A stretch of DNA of 64,000 nt, taken from assembly GCA_963966185.1 (NCBI GenBank), contig CAWZYM010000455.1, positions 26,001 through 90,000 of the forward strand, given 5' to 3'. The stretch's first letter is position 1. Each line of letters opens with the position of its first letter. The stretch is from Rhabditoides inermis (Eukaryota > Nematoda > Chromadorea > Rhabditida > Rhabditidae). A model generated the notes under the pieces. That model did not search any database and was not told where the DNA came from. It was given only the letters and a program-made list of their open reading frames with translations. This document shows positions 1 to 12,868 of the stretch, piece after piece. Made by a program: the position numbers and the translations under genes.

Positions 1-3000
1 AAGCACAGGAGGGAGTGCGCCGAGGTGAACCATTTCGTTGCTTATGCATTAAAATGCTTACAAAATGTCTTTGTTTTGTATATTTTCAACCTGCTGCAGG
101 TGGCGAAGAAGCGCTTCAAGCCCGAGACGCCCGTGAAGAAGGAGGGCGACGAGGAGAGAAAGGTGGGTGTGGGTCGTCCGGCGACAATATTTAGCGGTTT
201 CGATCGTTACATTGTATTCTTGACAAATCTTCTGTTCAAATCTCTGTTCAGACCGCTGACTTTAGTTCGCTTGTTTCTATCTTGTTATTATGTTTTCTTT
301 GTCGTCACATCTCTGTTCAGACTGACTCGTCGGGGGACAACTCTCGCGAGGGCTCGTGCGAGCGCGCCGACTGCCCCGTGCAGAAGACGTGCTGCCTGCG
401 CATCAGCAACGGGTCCGTTTTCAACTCACTACTCCTCCGCTGTCCCTACTCCATCACTACTCCATCGTTATCTTTTTGTTCACGCAATCAGATAAGCAGT
501 GCACTTGTACTTTTACTACTTATAATGTACTTGCGTCCGCAATTGTGTGGGTAATCGATAAATCGATAAATCGATTTGCAGATGTTTCGAGTCGCGCGTG
601 GAATGCGGCACGAAGCTGTACCAGCACATTACGCGCGGCGAGCACGTGTGCGCCGCGTGCTACGAGGAGTGCTGGAAGAGGTACGGTAGGAATACTGTAC
701 TCTCAAATGGTTACTGTATTATCGAATTACCGTATCCAGCGGCCACCAGTACACGGACCGGTTCACGACGTGGAAGTGCGATTGGCAGAACGAAAGCCGC
801 TGCACGCCCAGCCTCAAGTTCTTCATACAGGTACGGTACTACTGCTGGGTTACGGTAGTCATGTATTCGTTGCAGGACCAGATGCTGCCGTTCTGGGCGC
901 GGTGCACCGAGTGCGAGAAGTGGCGCAAGATGAGCAAGGGCGCGGAGTATCAGGTGAGAAGAGCGCACGTGTGTCCGCAAGGAGTGCGGAGTAGTTGGAA
1001 GGGAAACCAGAACTCTGTTGACTGTGCAGGAGAAGTCTCCCATGCCGGACGAGCTGAGCAAGTGGACGTGCGGGCGGTGCGAGGAGGACGAGGACGAGGC
1101 GAGTTGTTCGCATTGCATTTTAAGTGTTTTTATCTCTCATGCACAATCTTGTTCATTTCTTGTTGCGTACTGTAACTGAAGCCGCTTTTCTCTATGGGCG
1201 AGCAAAAACCCGATTATCGAAACTGTGTCCTTCAATTGTGCAAACCTTCTCAACCATTACATGTTGTAACGATGATTTCGGGGCGTATTGTAAATCCTAA
1301 TTAATGCTTGATTTGATTTGATTATTTGTTTCCAGCGCGCGGTGGCTGCTTGTGAGCGCACGTGGGCCTCTTCCCTGTGCGCGCCGCCCCTCCTCCACTC
1401 GTCGCCCGCCCTGCACTTCCTGCGGTACGTGGGGTTCTGGAATCTAGATTCTAGATATTATATTGATGGTACCCGCCCTACACACGTACACTTTCTATAT
1501 GGGACGTCAGCACACGGCATCTAGGGTACAATCCGGTTTCCATATCCTTTTTGAAGTAGTTATTACAGATTGTTTTATTTTTCACGTTTGCACCTAATTT
1601 AATAATGCAATCGTGTTGCAATACTGTTGTTTCTGGAAAGGTTTTTTTGATTCATATGAATCATAAGATAAGAGCGATAAAAAGTGAGTGTGCTGTTCAT
1701 TGTACTCCGTTTGTAGTGACGACTACTTTTTCGACGAGGTCGGCATGAGTCCCGTGAACGCGGCCGTCAACGAGTCTGGTGGGTATACTGTATCTATACA
1801 TTTAGTACTGTAACGTGTTTCGTGGTTACTGTATCTTACAAGTTGGTATTCGGTATGACAACTGAACTACTGTACTTCAGATGTGTCGAAGCCGTCGTTC
1901 ATGTCACCCTTCAACATCCCCAACGAGGCGTCGATGGCGTTCTGCCTGCGACCGGACATCATGGAGTGAGTGGAAGGGGTTACGGCTGTGGATCACGGAC
2001 AGTTTGCAATCATTGCAGATGCATTTGATTGTATCAGCCAGTTTGTCATTCCCATTTTGTCTCTCCAGGTACGACGAGCTGCTTGCTTTTCCCGAGTACG
2101 CGACCGAGCCGACCGTCTACCTCGCCGTGCGCAATCTGATCGTGGCTATGTGGTGCATCAATCCGTATGTGAGTATCACAAATATGGTTATGACACGTTT
2201 TCGTATAATGCGAAATCACGAAAGGTGTAAGGGGATTCGCATTGGAAGTGGTACCATGTAACGTTCTCACTTTTGTGGTACCATGTAACGTTCTCACTTT
2301 TGTGTTAGGAGGTGTCGGTCGTTTTAGGCGTCACGATTATGTTTTGTGATTACCTGTATCCCAGGAGTACCTTCTTCCGTCGACGGTGCTGGACCACGTG
2401 ATTGTGCGGGGGCTGGTGCGCGTGTGGTATGCCGGCGAGACGAAGCGGGTCTACGACTACCTCAACAGGTACGCCTGTCACTTCGTCAGTCCGTAACATT
2501 AGAGTAAGATATTTATCTGGAACCGGCATAGCAGTCGAGTGGTGATGGAAAATTGTTAAGTTCATCGCTACACATATTATCGTTATCACTCTCGTTTGCA
2601 GGAAGAGCCTCATCAACTACGGCATCCTCGCGCTGCCCAAGGAGCCGGTCAGCAAGCCGGAGGGAAAGGTGGGTAGCTAAGCAATGAATGATCCTGTACC
2701 TTTCACGTGAATCATTGGCAAATTAATCATTGATAATTGATACGATTCAAATCATAGTTATAATACCATGTCTATCAGAAGCCTCTCTCTGTGGTGGTGA
2801 TCGGGGGCGGCATCTCGGGTCTGTCGGCGGCACGCCAGCTGCGCTCGCACGGCGCTCAAGTCAAGGTGCTCGAGGCCAAGCCGAAGGTCGGAGGCAGGAT
2901 GCAGGTGCGAGTGGGGGAGTGTGTGGGAGAGATGAGAGGCGAACAGCGGACTGTCAATGTAATGAAACGAAACCACGCTATTGTAATGATGGGATACAGT

Positions 3001-4815
3001 ATGTGAACGAATGACCAGAAATCATGGAAAAGTGTGTGAGAGAGAGCGTGCTTCGCCGTCTGCTTCTCTTTCATTATAACAACGACGGGGCGGTAAGCCT
3101 CGATAGATTAACTAAACAAACTGTATCGGGAAAGTTTATGAATGCGAATATTTTACAATCTATGCATTTCGAACCGCATGATTCAGTTTCCGCGGCGAGC
3201 CTTAGCCTCAGCAGCCTTGGCCTGTCCGTTTGCCTTAGCCTCTGCTCCGCGGGCCTTTCCTTCCTCGGCCTTCGCTTGATCGTTGGCCTTAGCCTCAGCA
3301 GCCTTGGCCTGTCCACGGGCCTTCATCTCCTCTCCCTTGTCGGAAGCGCGGGGTCCACGAGCCTTCTTCTCCTTGCCCTCCTTCTTGGCGTCCCTCTCAG
3401 CCTGCTTCTCCTTCTTCCTGGCGTCCTTCTCAGCTTGCTTCTCCTCCTTCTTAGCCTGAGCAGCGGCCTTCATCTCCTCTCCCTTGTCGGAAGCGCGTGC
3501 GGCACGAGTCTTGTCCTTGTTGTCCTTGCCCTTGTTCTCGCCGTGTCCGTTCTTGTGGCTGCCTCCCTTGTGGGCGTGTCCCTTGCCGGCCTTGCGCGCG
3601 CTCCTCTCGTGCGCGTCCTCGACCTCGGCGGTCTCCTCCTTGGCTACCTCGCCCTGCTCGCTCGCCTCCTCCGCCTTATCGCCTCCGAAAAGGTTACGAG
3701 CGAAGCGCTTCACCTAAAAGGGAAGTGTCTTGTGACATGTATAGTTGACCATTGACGTACCTGGGCAAAGTATCCCTCTTCCTCCTCGGCGACTTCGATG
3801 GCCGGAGTGGCTGTCTGCTCCGAGTCTAGCATGAATTTATGAGTTGAAAAAGAAGTACGAACTATGAACTCACCAGCATAGACGGTGAGCGCGAGAAGCG
3901 CGAGTCCGAAGAGAGCCGAGAACCTCATGTTGGGTGTGCTGCTCTATTCTGCTTTCGCGCCTTTTATACACACAGAAGCAGGCCAATTATGACACAGATG
4001 GAAACAGGGAGCCGCGCAATCCGCGCCTGATTAGCGCAAATCGGATCTGGCTGGAGTTTTTCCAGTGATCAAAGTTTTGTTCGGAGGTTAGAATGTTTGA
4101 ACTGCACTGTAACAGAACACACGAGACAAACTACAAATGGTTTGTAGAAGTGAATTTCAATGCGTTCTTGTTGGATTATCATTACAATTTTACAGGACGA
4201 CTGGTCGCTGGGAGTGGCTGTGGGATGCGGAGCTCAGCTCATCACAGGAATCGTCAACAACCCGATAGTGCTCATGTGTGAGCAGGTGAGAGGCTTCATC
4301 GTCTTTTTATTGGTTCCGGCCCTATGAACTTTCTCGACAATTCGTCAATCAATTCGTCAATAGATCAATTGTCGATTGTAGACTGGCGTCGGCTATCGTC
4401 CGCTCACCCACGAGTGCCCTCTGATTGATGGAAAGACGGGCAGGCGAGCCGATATCAGGGTGAGTGGATGGGACTGGGCGATTGTTGGAACCGCGAAGTT
4501 TCAGTCTGCAATGGTTTACGGCGCTGTTCCTGCGCATTGCAAATACCATATTCACGACGATTCTGAATAAATGATTCGATTTGGTTTTCAGTCTGACCGC
4601 ATAGTGGACGAGCACTTCAACTGCGTTCTGGATGCGCTCGCTCACTGGAAGACGAACAGCGGAGGAAGCAAGGACGCGAGTCTGCTGGGTGCGTTGGAAA
4701 AGTTGCTTGATGACAAAACTAAACGATTTTTTTCATTATTTGCTCATGAGAAATTATCTGTTTACATAGCGCACTTTCACTCCACATTCTGTCAATCGAC
4801 TTGTTTTGTGATGTG

Positions 4816-4861
<46 letters not shown>

Positions 4862-7800
4862 ATGGAATATTTAGGCACATAGTAGTTGAATGTTCTTCAT
4901 GATATGTGGTTTGTGTGCATACAATGTAGTATGTAGTACTATTGAAATACGCCCACGATAAGATTCGGGTTTTGTGTTTTATCTTATCGAAGTTGTTGTG
5001 TGGCACACTCTACAGATTAGTTTGCCACAATTCCTTGCGTTCCGTCAACGTTTTCTGTTTCACAAGTTTTCATCAGCCCACCGGGTACTATATAATTCGC
5101 CCAGTTACCGGTCATATTGTTGCATTGTGGATGTGCTCAGTGTGCGTGAAATACTGGTTCATTCATTCGCCTATCGCATCGATCGCATGCGTCTCCCGCT
5201 CCTCCCATTCACCCCTGCGCTCTCTCTCCACTCACTCTCTTCACTTCCCCACTCACCGCATTATGTCGCCCCAGTTGTATTCGTAGTTTGTATCGTTGGC
5301 GTCATTGCTACTACGCGGCTTTTTGACGTGATTTGGAGTTGTTTTACAGTTTGCGTTTTGATTGTTTTTATTCAGTATTTTGTTGCATTGCTAGAATGTC
5401 GTCGCGGCCCGGTCAGCGGCGGAAGGAGAAGGCTCCGTCTGCGCTCGTCTCCATCTTCGGATTCCAGGTATGACGATTGTTGTGAATAGGAATGATGTGA
5501 GTGTTAGAATGTGGCGGCGATCTGCGGCTTCGTTCTCGTCACGTACGCCTCCATGCTCGCCACCCAGCACGGACTCAACTGGATCAGCAAGGAGAAGTGA
5601 GTGGATACACCATAAGTGTTCGATCAATCAATCATTCAAGAGGGAACTGATATATTCTTTCATTGTTCGGTAGATCAATGAGCCCTGCAGGTACAACGAC
5701 ACCCCGCTGTTCACGGCGCAGAAGAACTCTGACGGTTCGACAAGCTGGAACATTGTGACGGTGACCGATCTCGACAAGGACAGCAAGTTGGACGCGAAGA
5801 AGTGGCAGGCGATTATCAAGCAGGGAACGCTCACGCTCGGCGCCGACGGAAAGACGGTCAGTGTTTGCTCGTGTGTGCAGTATTTGCGAATAGGTTCGAT
5901 GGAAACAAAACAAGTAGTCAAATGTACTTACGAAAATACTGTTGAAACGTAATTCTGTTACGTATCCATGTCTTCAGGCGTCTGTGTCGTGGCGGGACGC
6001 TGACGACTTCGCTGTGTCGTCGAACATTGCTGCCGGCGGTCGCTCCATGGAACTCTCCGACTTTGCCGTGTTTGACGGAAAGCTGCTGTCGTGCGACGAC
6101 AGGAGCGGTCTGGTCTACCAGATCAAGAACAAGAAGGCGATTCCGTGGGTGCTGCTCAACGACGGCCCCGGCGACGTGACCAAGGGTCTGAAGGCGGAGT
6201 GGATGACTGTGAAGGACGGGCGGCTGGTGGTCGGCGGACTGGGCAAAGAGTGGACGACGACAGAGGGCGAGTACGTCAACGACCACCCCATGTGGGTCAA
6301 GATTGTCGCGCCGAATGGAGCCGTGGAACACGTGCCCTGGAAGGACGTGAGTGGTTTATATTTAAGTAGCTGTCAGTCTCTTCAAACGACTTTGGATTGC
6401 CTTCAAACTACTCCCGTTATGTCTTGCGATATGCCTTGCGATTTGCCTTCGAATTACTTACTTCAAACGACTTCGGATTACTTGCGATAGCCTTGCAACG
6501 CTTTCGAATTACTTTGAGTTACTTCGGATAGGTTTTCGAAGAGACTGACCGCGCCTTCACTCAATCAATCAATCAATCAATCATTTCACAATAGTAACTC
6601 CGCGGGCTAGGAAGACAGCGTTCTCATGAGCTATTCCCCGCCTTGCTCAAGGGTACTGGGGGAAGATCATTTCGACCCGACCGCGCGATGCGAGACAGGA
6701 AGAAAAAAACTCCAATATTAGTTTCACTATGCGTCGAAACTAATATTGGAGTATTGCTTCATACGAATCACTGAGAGCAATGTAATTATTTCAATGAAAT
6801 ATGTGATCATCATATATGATAATGACTACTGTAGGCGTACGTGGCGGCTCGTCGCGCTGCGGGCATCGAGTACCCCGGCTACATGATCCACGAGGCGGTG
6901 CAGTGGAGCGAGCTGCACAGGAGCTGGTTCTTCCTGCCCAGGAGAGCCAGCACCGGCAAGTACTCGGAGGCCGACGACGAGCACAGGGGAACCAACAAGC
7001 TCATCATCGGAAACGAGAGGCTCACCGACTTCCGGGTCGTCGAGGTGAGCATGGGGAATCCATATGTGTTGGATCATCGACTGATTGTGGGGAATGGTTT
7101 CTTTCATTCATGCTTTCATTCATGTCTGATTGCTTTCAAATCTGTCTTGTTTTCCGGCTGAAAACAATTGGAGTTGCCGTAGACTTGTCATTCTCTATGA
7201 GTGATGAGACGAATGATTTTCCAAATGTATGTCGTTGAGGTTGGCTCGGCTGGGGACGGCGCGCGCGGCTTCTCGGGGTTCCAGTTTGTCCCGGGAAGCG
7301 CGGACAACCTGATCATTGCTCTCAAGTCGGAAGAGAAGAACGGAGACCCGGTGGGCAGCTACGTGACCGTGTTCGATATCAGCGGACGCGTGCTGCTTGC
7401 TGATCAGAGACTCGAAGGCAGTCACAAGTTTGAGGGAGTCGCGTTCGTTGATTTGTAGGGGAGATGTGCCTGTAATTGCATTCCGACATTGCTCGACTAG
7501 GTTCACTTTGTATTTATGTTTTATCGAAGGTTTTGTGTGATCTGATGTACGGATAAATAAGTGTGATTTTGTTGTGTTGTGGTGCGATTGCGGATGAGGC
7601 ACGAACATTCAAATTGACAGACAACGAGTGTGGCAGAATTTCGATTCACTGAGAAACGTATCTAGGATGTACATGAGGTTCACAAAATATATCGTGAAAG
7701 AATTTGATCAAAACAATTTCCCAAAATGAACCAAACTTTGCAGAACACCTTGAACTGGTGCACCGTCGTCTGCTGTCGGCGGCGGGCGGCGGCGTGCGAT

Positions 7801-9211
7801 GGGGAGAGCAGGAGGAGCGACTCTTCCAGTGGCAGATCGGAAACGTCGAGTTCAGCTGCGGAACAAAGATCGACGCGGTGACTGCAACGTTTTTTTGGTT
7901 GTTGAAATTTGAATCGTTCAAGGATATATGTCTGGAATACTGGATGTATTGGTATTCAGTTTGGTTATAGTGAGATAGGGAAGATTTAGGGAGAGGAGAG
8001 AGAGAGGGGGGGGGGGAGGGGGGAGGGGAGAAACGTGGAAGTCGTTCAGGTCTCGTCCCGCAACTGGGACCAGAACGAGGCGGTGGCGCAGTTTGCGGGC
8101 GAGCACGCCCTGTTGACTGAGGGCAGCAGCGAGCTGATCAAGAGTCTGGCCGACGGGACGGATGTGCGATGCAACACACATGTGGGTGGGGGGGGGGGAA
8201 GGATAGAGGAGAGGAAAGGAAGAATGGGAGGGAGGGAGTGGTGGGACCGGTAGAGAGCTATGAAGTGATGTGGATGCGACACGGGAGGAGGTGGTAGTGA
8301 TAGAGTTAGAGAATCGTTTCGTTGTAAATGAGTGCGATCAGATTACAATTGGGTTTCGGATTGAAGAAGTTTAAGTTCAAGTTCAAGTGTTTATCCGGAA
8401 TCGTTATAGCTGAATATGACAATCACAATCACAATGATAGGATAGGAAGCATACAGTGGGCCAAGATCTTATGGGCTAACGCCGGGGAAAGACAGTTGGG
8501 CAGACGAGGTTAGTGGCGGAAGACGATTCTTGATCGATAATTCTCCGATACTTGATTGATATTCTTTCTATAGACCATTAGAGTACCATTGTTGATGTGG
8601 ACAGCTCCGGAGACTCCTTTGCTTTGCGCGCCTGAACTGCTTCCACATGAGCTACTTCCCGCCGGCTCAATGGTTGTCTTGGGAAGGATTCTCGTCGATG
8701 CACCCGAACATTCGGCAGCGGCGGGGCAAAATGAAGACCCAACCGCACGCTGCGGGGAAAAGAAAAAAAGGAATTGAAGAAGTACGGTTTTTTATCAATG
8801 TTTTTTTTCAGGTGGACCGTATCGTGTGGCAGGGCAAGCGCAAGATCCAAGTCTTCTGTGGCAGCAAGCGATTCGAGTGCGACAAGGTGGGTCGTAGGTG
8901 TTGTAGAATCTGGGATTATGTTTCAATCAATCAATCATTTATCCAGAATCGCTATATCCTGACTTGTTTCATTTTTTTTAAAATTAACTTCATCATATCG
9001 TGGACGTGGTTCTTGATATTGCTAGCCAAGAGATTGTTTTCGTCAAACTCTCATATTAGGTGATCGTGGCGCTGCCTCTGGCTGTGCTACAGTCGGACCA
9101 GATCAAGTTCGAGCCTGCGCTGCCGGCCGGCAAGCAAGCCGCGCTCGGCAAGATTGGAGCCGGGCTCATCGAGAAGGTCGGCGTGCTGCTGCTCTTTCCC
9201 TCCATCTCTCT

Positions 9212-9266
<55 letters not shown>

Positions 9267-9881
9267 CTTTCCCTCTGTTCCGTCCCCTTCCTTTTTACCG
9301 CTCGCTTGGTGATAGACTGGAGAGATTTACCGCTGCCGCTACTTTCATCGAATCATGCAATGTTCAGATCGCGGTACGTTTCCCGCGTCGCTTCTGGTCG
9401 TCGCTGCTCAAACCGGATGGCACCCTCGACTACTTTGGCCACGTACCAGAGGGTGCGGACAAGCGCGGCCTGTTCAACATGTTCTACGACTTCAGCACCA
9501 GGGTAACCTCCTTGACCTGTATTCTCATTGATGATATTGTTCATACATTCTTCGTGGGTGGTCTGACCCTCCCTTTCTAGGCATCGTCTCCGAAGAACGT
9601 CTCCTACGTGCTCATGTCGTACGTGTGCGGTGACTCGGTGGGTGGTCCCGGCGTATCGATTGATTATCGATCGCTTTGCACAGGTGGACATTGTGAACAA
9701 GCTGAGCGACGTGGAGGTGGTGGAGATGTTTGTCGACACGTTGCGCGGAATGTTTCCCAACGAGGTGGGTTGTCATTGTCACCATGTCATTGTCATCATG
9801 TCACTCAGAACATTCCCGAGCCGGATGGGCATGTGGTGACGCACTGGGGAAGGGATCCGCACATTGGAATGAGGTGAGAGG

Positions 9882-9913
<32 letters not shown>

Positions 9914-10392
9914 AGAAGACCGTTCTGTTCAGCTACTCGTTTGTGCGTGTCGGCGGCAGTGGCGACGACTACGACCGCATAGCGGACGACGTGCAGGGAA
10001 AGCTGCACTTTGCAGGGGAGGTGAGCAGATGGCAGGGAAGAGGAAATAAGTGGAGAAATCACAATCAATATCAAATTATGTATCTCTAAAAAGCACGTCA
10101 CAATTATGTAAATTGTGATAAACACATCCGGTCTTCTAATGGAGATTGTATGTGAAATGGCTGACCACCGTATTTGTGGATGGGAAACGTATACATTGTT
10201 GTTCCTGAACTGTCTACATTGTCTACAATCATTTTCAATACGACAGTTGGTTCTGGAAATTTTTTAAAAATATTTCATGATGTGTGTTTTCAGTGCACGA
10301 ACCGCTTCTTTCCGCAGACGATGACAGGATCGTACGTGAGTGGATTGCGGGAGGCTGGGAAGATTCTCGATGAGTGGAGCAGGGGAGAGTAG
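1..10392 (+). CDS. KDM1B: KDM1B/LSD2-type FAD-dependent histone H3K4 demethylase (5' end outside window)
   Basis: The product should remove methyl groups from histone H3 lysine 4 by FAD-dependent amine oxidation in the nucleus. About 27 exons are traceable. In order they encode a Cys/His-rich zinc finger (321-830), a CW zinc finger (876-1098, motif [14 protein letters not shown]), a SWIRM domain (1881-2668, with [16 protein letters not shown] across a splice), the FAD Rossmann motif [15 protein letters not shown] (2779-2903), and the split amine-oxidase domain. That domain runs through 4196-4285 (INxPxVLMCEQ type), 4382-4459, 4592-4688, 7744-7877, 8050-8181, 8812-8886, 9060-9176, 9368-9502, 9581-9637, 9684-9764, 9809-9873 and 9933-10020. 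The last exon, 10294-10392, carries [13 protein letters not shown]. Reading frame is kept at each junction I checked. The intron after 1098 appears to use a GC donor. Two whole genes sit inside introns, at 3183-3928 (-) and 5396-7458 (+). The order CW, SWIRM, amine oxidase separates LSD2 from LSD1. Confidence 0.93.
3183..3928 (-). CDS. Secreted, highly charged low-complexity protein nested in a KDM1B intron
   Basis: Three exons (3874-3928, 3761-3825, 3183-3713) splice in frame to about 216 residues. The first exon is a clear signal peptide ([18 protein letters not shown]). A short acidic stretch follows, then about 175 residues dominated by Lys, Ala, Glu and Gly. Within these, [10 protein letters not shown] occurs twice and [14 protein letters not shown] units repeat near the C terminus. 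No cysteines or hydrophobic core are visible, so the mature chain is probably disordered. The gene lies on the opposite strand inside the KDM1B intron between 2903 and 4196. I do not recognise the family. The hydrophilic Ala/Lys/Glu repeats resemble late-embryogenesis-abundant or other protective proteins, but that is composition only. Confidence 0.75.
4818..4860. repeat. (GA)n microsatellite in KDM1B intron
   Basis: About 17 uninterrupted GA units lie in the large KDM1B intron that also contains the apyrase gene. The rest of 4689-5395 shows no coding exon. Confidence 0.95.
5396..7458 (+). CDS. CANT1: CANT1-type calcium-activated nucleotidase (apyrase) nested in a KDM1B intron
   Basis: Apyrases of this family hydrolyse nucleoside di- and triphosphates, UDP and GDP especially, in the secretory pathway with calcium. 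Six exons (5396-5467, 5508-5596, 5691-5855, 5978-6346, 6835-7044, 7240-7458) join in frame to about 375 residues, close to family length. Exon 2 encodes a signal anchor ([17 protein letters not shown]), giving a type II membrane or secreted form. Family motifs include [53 protein letters not shown] and SGFQFVPGS. The gene begins after a full stop-rich stretch and ends with its own stop at 7456. KDM1B resumes at 7744 on the same strand, so this gene sits wholly inside one KDM1B intron. Confidence 0.92.
6709..6752. repeat. Perfect 17-bp inverted repeat (hairpin) in the apyrase intron
   Basis: Arms 6709-6725 and 6736-6752 are exact reverse complements separated by 10 bases. They lie in intron 4 of the apyrase gene. 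The upstream part of that intron (about 6360-6540) is made of degenerate short repeats containing TTCAAACGACTT and TTCGAATTACTT. Confidence 0.9.
8385..8765 (+). repeat. Dispersed repeat R1, copy a
   Basis: This stretch of a KDM1B intron matches 53755-54135 in reverse complement along its whole length. Shared landmarks are TTTATCCGGAATCGTTATA, GCTAACGCCGGGGAAAGACAG and GGACCATTAGAGTACCATT. No coding potential is conserved. A weaker partial resemblance occurs at about 6600-6700. Confidence 0.8.
9205..9262. repeat. (CT)n microsatellite near a KDM1B 5' splice site
   Basis: A CT tract starts about 30 bases after the donor at 9177, in the intron before the exon at 9368. Confidence 0.95.
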
Positions 10393-10973
10393 AAGGAGGA
10401 GTGGGGTAGGAGGAGGAGGAGGAGAAGCGACGGTGTTCCTTTATGTGTTTCCTAGGAGGCTCTAATCGTATGTTTGTGTGCGTTACGTATTCCGGTAGGG
10501 TATACTGTTACGTTGTCGTATTCGATTGTTATTCACTGTTGCGTGTTTTTCTTCATATTGCTCTGTTTTTGAAAAGTCAATATTTACTCGATTAGCCAAA
10601 TGCTTGATTACTAGTTGCGATCTCGTTTTTCACCACACTTTGACTATTTGTTAATTCTGCAAACTGAATATGATTGTTATTTTGAAATAAATCTTTTCGA
10701 TGAAAGTTTAAGAAGAGGCGATTTTTGATGTGCGAAAGCAGTGTTTGGTTGTTTTGTTATCATTTTGATGCTTGGAAAAGTCTGTCATTTTGCAAACAAT
10801 CGACCATGTATCATTTCCCTCAACAATTTCAATGAGGCGGTTGTTATTGCTACTACACTGTGTGAATGGTGGGGTGAACACGACTCATTCCTCTTTACAA
10901 GTATAGGGTTACTGTATCATGTTACAGTAGTAGTACGGTAGTAGTGCGGTTACAGTACTGTACGCGCACGCAG
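10393..10973. other. KDM1B 3' flank
   Basis: An AATAAA polyadenylation signal at about 10686 fits the end of KDM1B. The rest is intergenic. The first exon and promoter of the next gene must lie here, but I could not place them. Confidence 0.5.
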
Positions 10974-11084
10974 GCCACGAGCACTCGGGACACGAGCCGG
11001 GACACTTGGCACACGCCAACGTCGTCTATGCGAGCTGCCCGCGGTATGACGAGGTGGGTATCTCTTCCTCTCTCTCTCTCCCCT

Positions 11085-11117
<33 letters not shown>

Positions 11118-12798
11118 CCTTTCTTTCTCTCTCCCCTCTCTCTCCCTCTCTCTCTCTCTGAGAACACTGACAGTCCGCTCTTCTGACGCCGTAATGTTGG
11201 AAGAGCAGCGTCGACAATATGTTTGTAGGGCGATGTAGTGCAGCACTCTTCGATCGCTGCCGCCTACCCCGAAGAGGACGTGCGCATTGTTGTCGTCACG
11301 CCGGAGAGGTGCGGGGTTGCGATAGAGTACCGTATTCTGATCGAAGAGTGCGGTAGTTTCAGAGCCGCCGCCAACTGCGCGCTGACAGTGCGCTTCACGT
11401 ACTCGGTGGTGAGACACGAGACTGTTCCACTGTCCATGCACGTATTCAGGTGTTGCTAGTGAATCTGCACGACAACGACTACCTGGAAGTGACGTCGACC
11501 ACGTATCATCGAGGAGGATTCGAGGAGAAGGCGATGTGAGAGAGGGAGAGGGAGAGGGGGGGAGAGAGAGGAGGGAGAAAGAGAGTGTGTGTGGTTCAGT
11601 GGCAGCTCGTCTCGCCACCACGCGCTAGTCTACCCCACCGACTCGGACGGACTAGTCTCCGTATCCTGGCGAGCCAACTCGACCACTTCCACCAGCACAC
11701 AAGTCGGATTCATACTGCTGCTCATGAATGGTGGGCTGGTTTTTCCATCCCACGTGCACACATGCAATATCAGAACGCACATTCGAGACGATGGACTTGT
11801 GTCAGTTTGGTGTGCACAACTTCAAGGTGGTTGAGCTTGAGGAAGGGAGGAAGAGAGGGAGGAAAGGAGGGAGGGACGATATGTAGAAAGGTTTTGTAGG
11901 TGTTTCCGCAGTGGCGCCGCAACGTTCCGCCGAAGAAGTGTATGAGCAACCGGCTGATGATGTTTTTCGAAGGCTACTTGAACGAGAAGGACCCGAACAA
12001 CCCCAAGCAGATGAGGAACAGAATATCGATCGTCAACCAGTGAGTATTACATTAGAAAACAACCTAATTAATTGATTGTACATATGAAACATGATAAGTA
12101 AATAGTAATGATGCAGTGTCTCGAAACAGCCCCTTCAAAACACCTTAGGAACACGCAGTTTTGTCGTGTTTTGGAGGCGTTTCAAAGGAAGTTTCGAAGA
12201 GAGTTTCCAAGAGATTGAGCGCTACTCCAGTCAGAGAGCTCGAACATAGCTCTGTGACATTTTCAGGCATATTAGTTTCTACACAACACTTCTACACTAC
12301 ACGGATTTGAAATGGGATTAATTATACTAGATAAAAAGAGTAAATAGTAAATCGTTGCAGAACGTCAGTGGAAGCTGCGCACGTGGGCACGTTGAGAGTG
12401 TACGAGCTGATCAGACCGGGAGACAGTCGAGAGACGGACAGAATGGTGCGACATGTGATGGGATACCGGCACGAGTACCAACACGATGGTGCGCGCTCAT
12501 CTCTCTCTCTCTCCCTGTCTCTTTTTCTGTCTCTCTCTCTCCACCTCTCGCTACTTTCTCTCTCGGTTTCACATGATATTCCCCCTATCACTCTCTTTTC
12601 CGCAAACGTTCACTGATTCAGAGATCATGCTGTTCTCTCTGATCGAGTTCCCTAATATGGTTGGCCGGGCGACTGTCGAGAGAATCACACGCGACACAGA
12701 GAAGCGCGCGTACCTATGGAACTTCGCCAGAGTGATAAGTACGTGAGAGTTTACTGAACTAACTATCAACTCACTCTCTCCCCCCTCTCCCCCTCTCC

Positions 12799-12868
<70 letters not shown>

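Noticed and set aside
5025..5095. CTGATGA followed by GAAAC on the minus strand, a possible third hammerhead
   Set aside because: Stem II would be two base pairs and no stem I partner fits next to a cleavage dinucleotide.
7981..8040. G-rich tract as a G-quadruplex control element
   Set aside because: It is a degenerate GA/G simple repeat within a KDM1B intron, like many others here.
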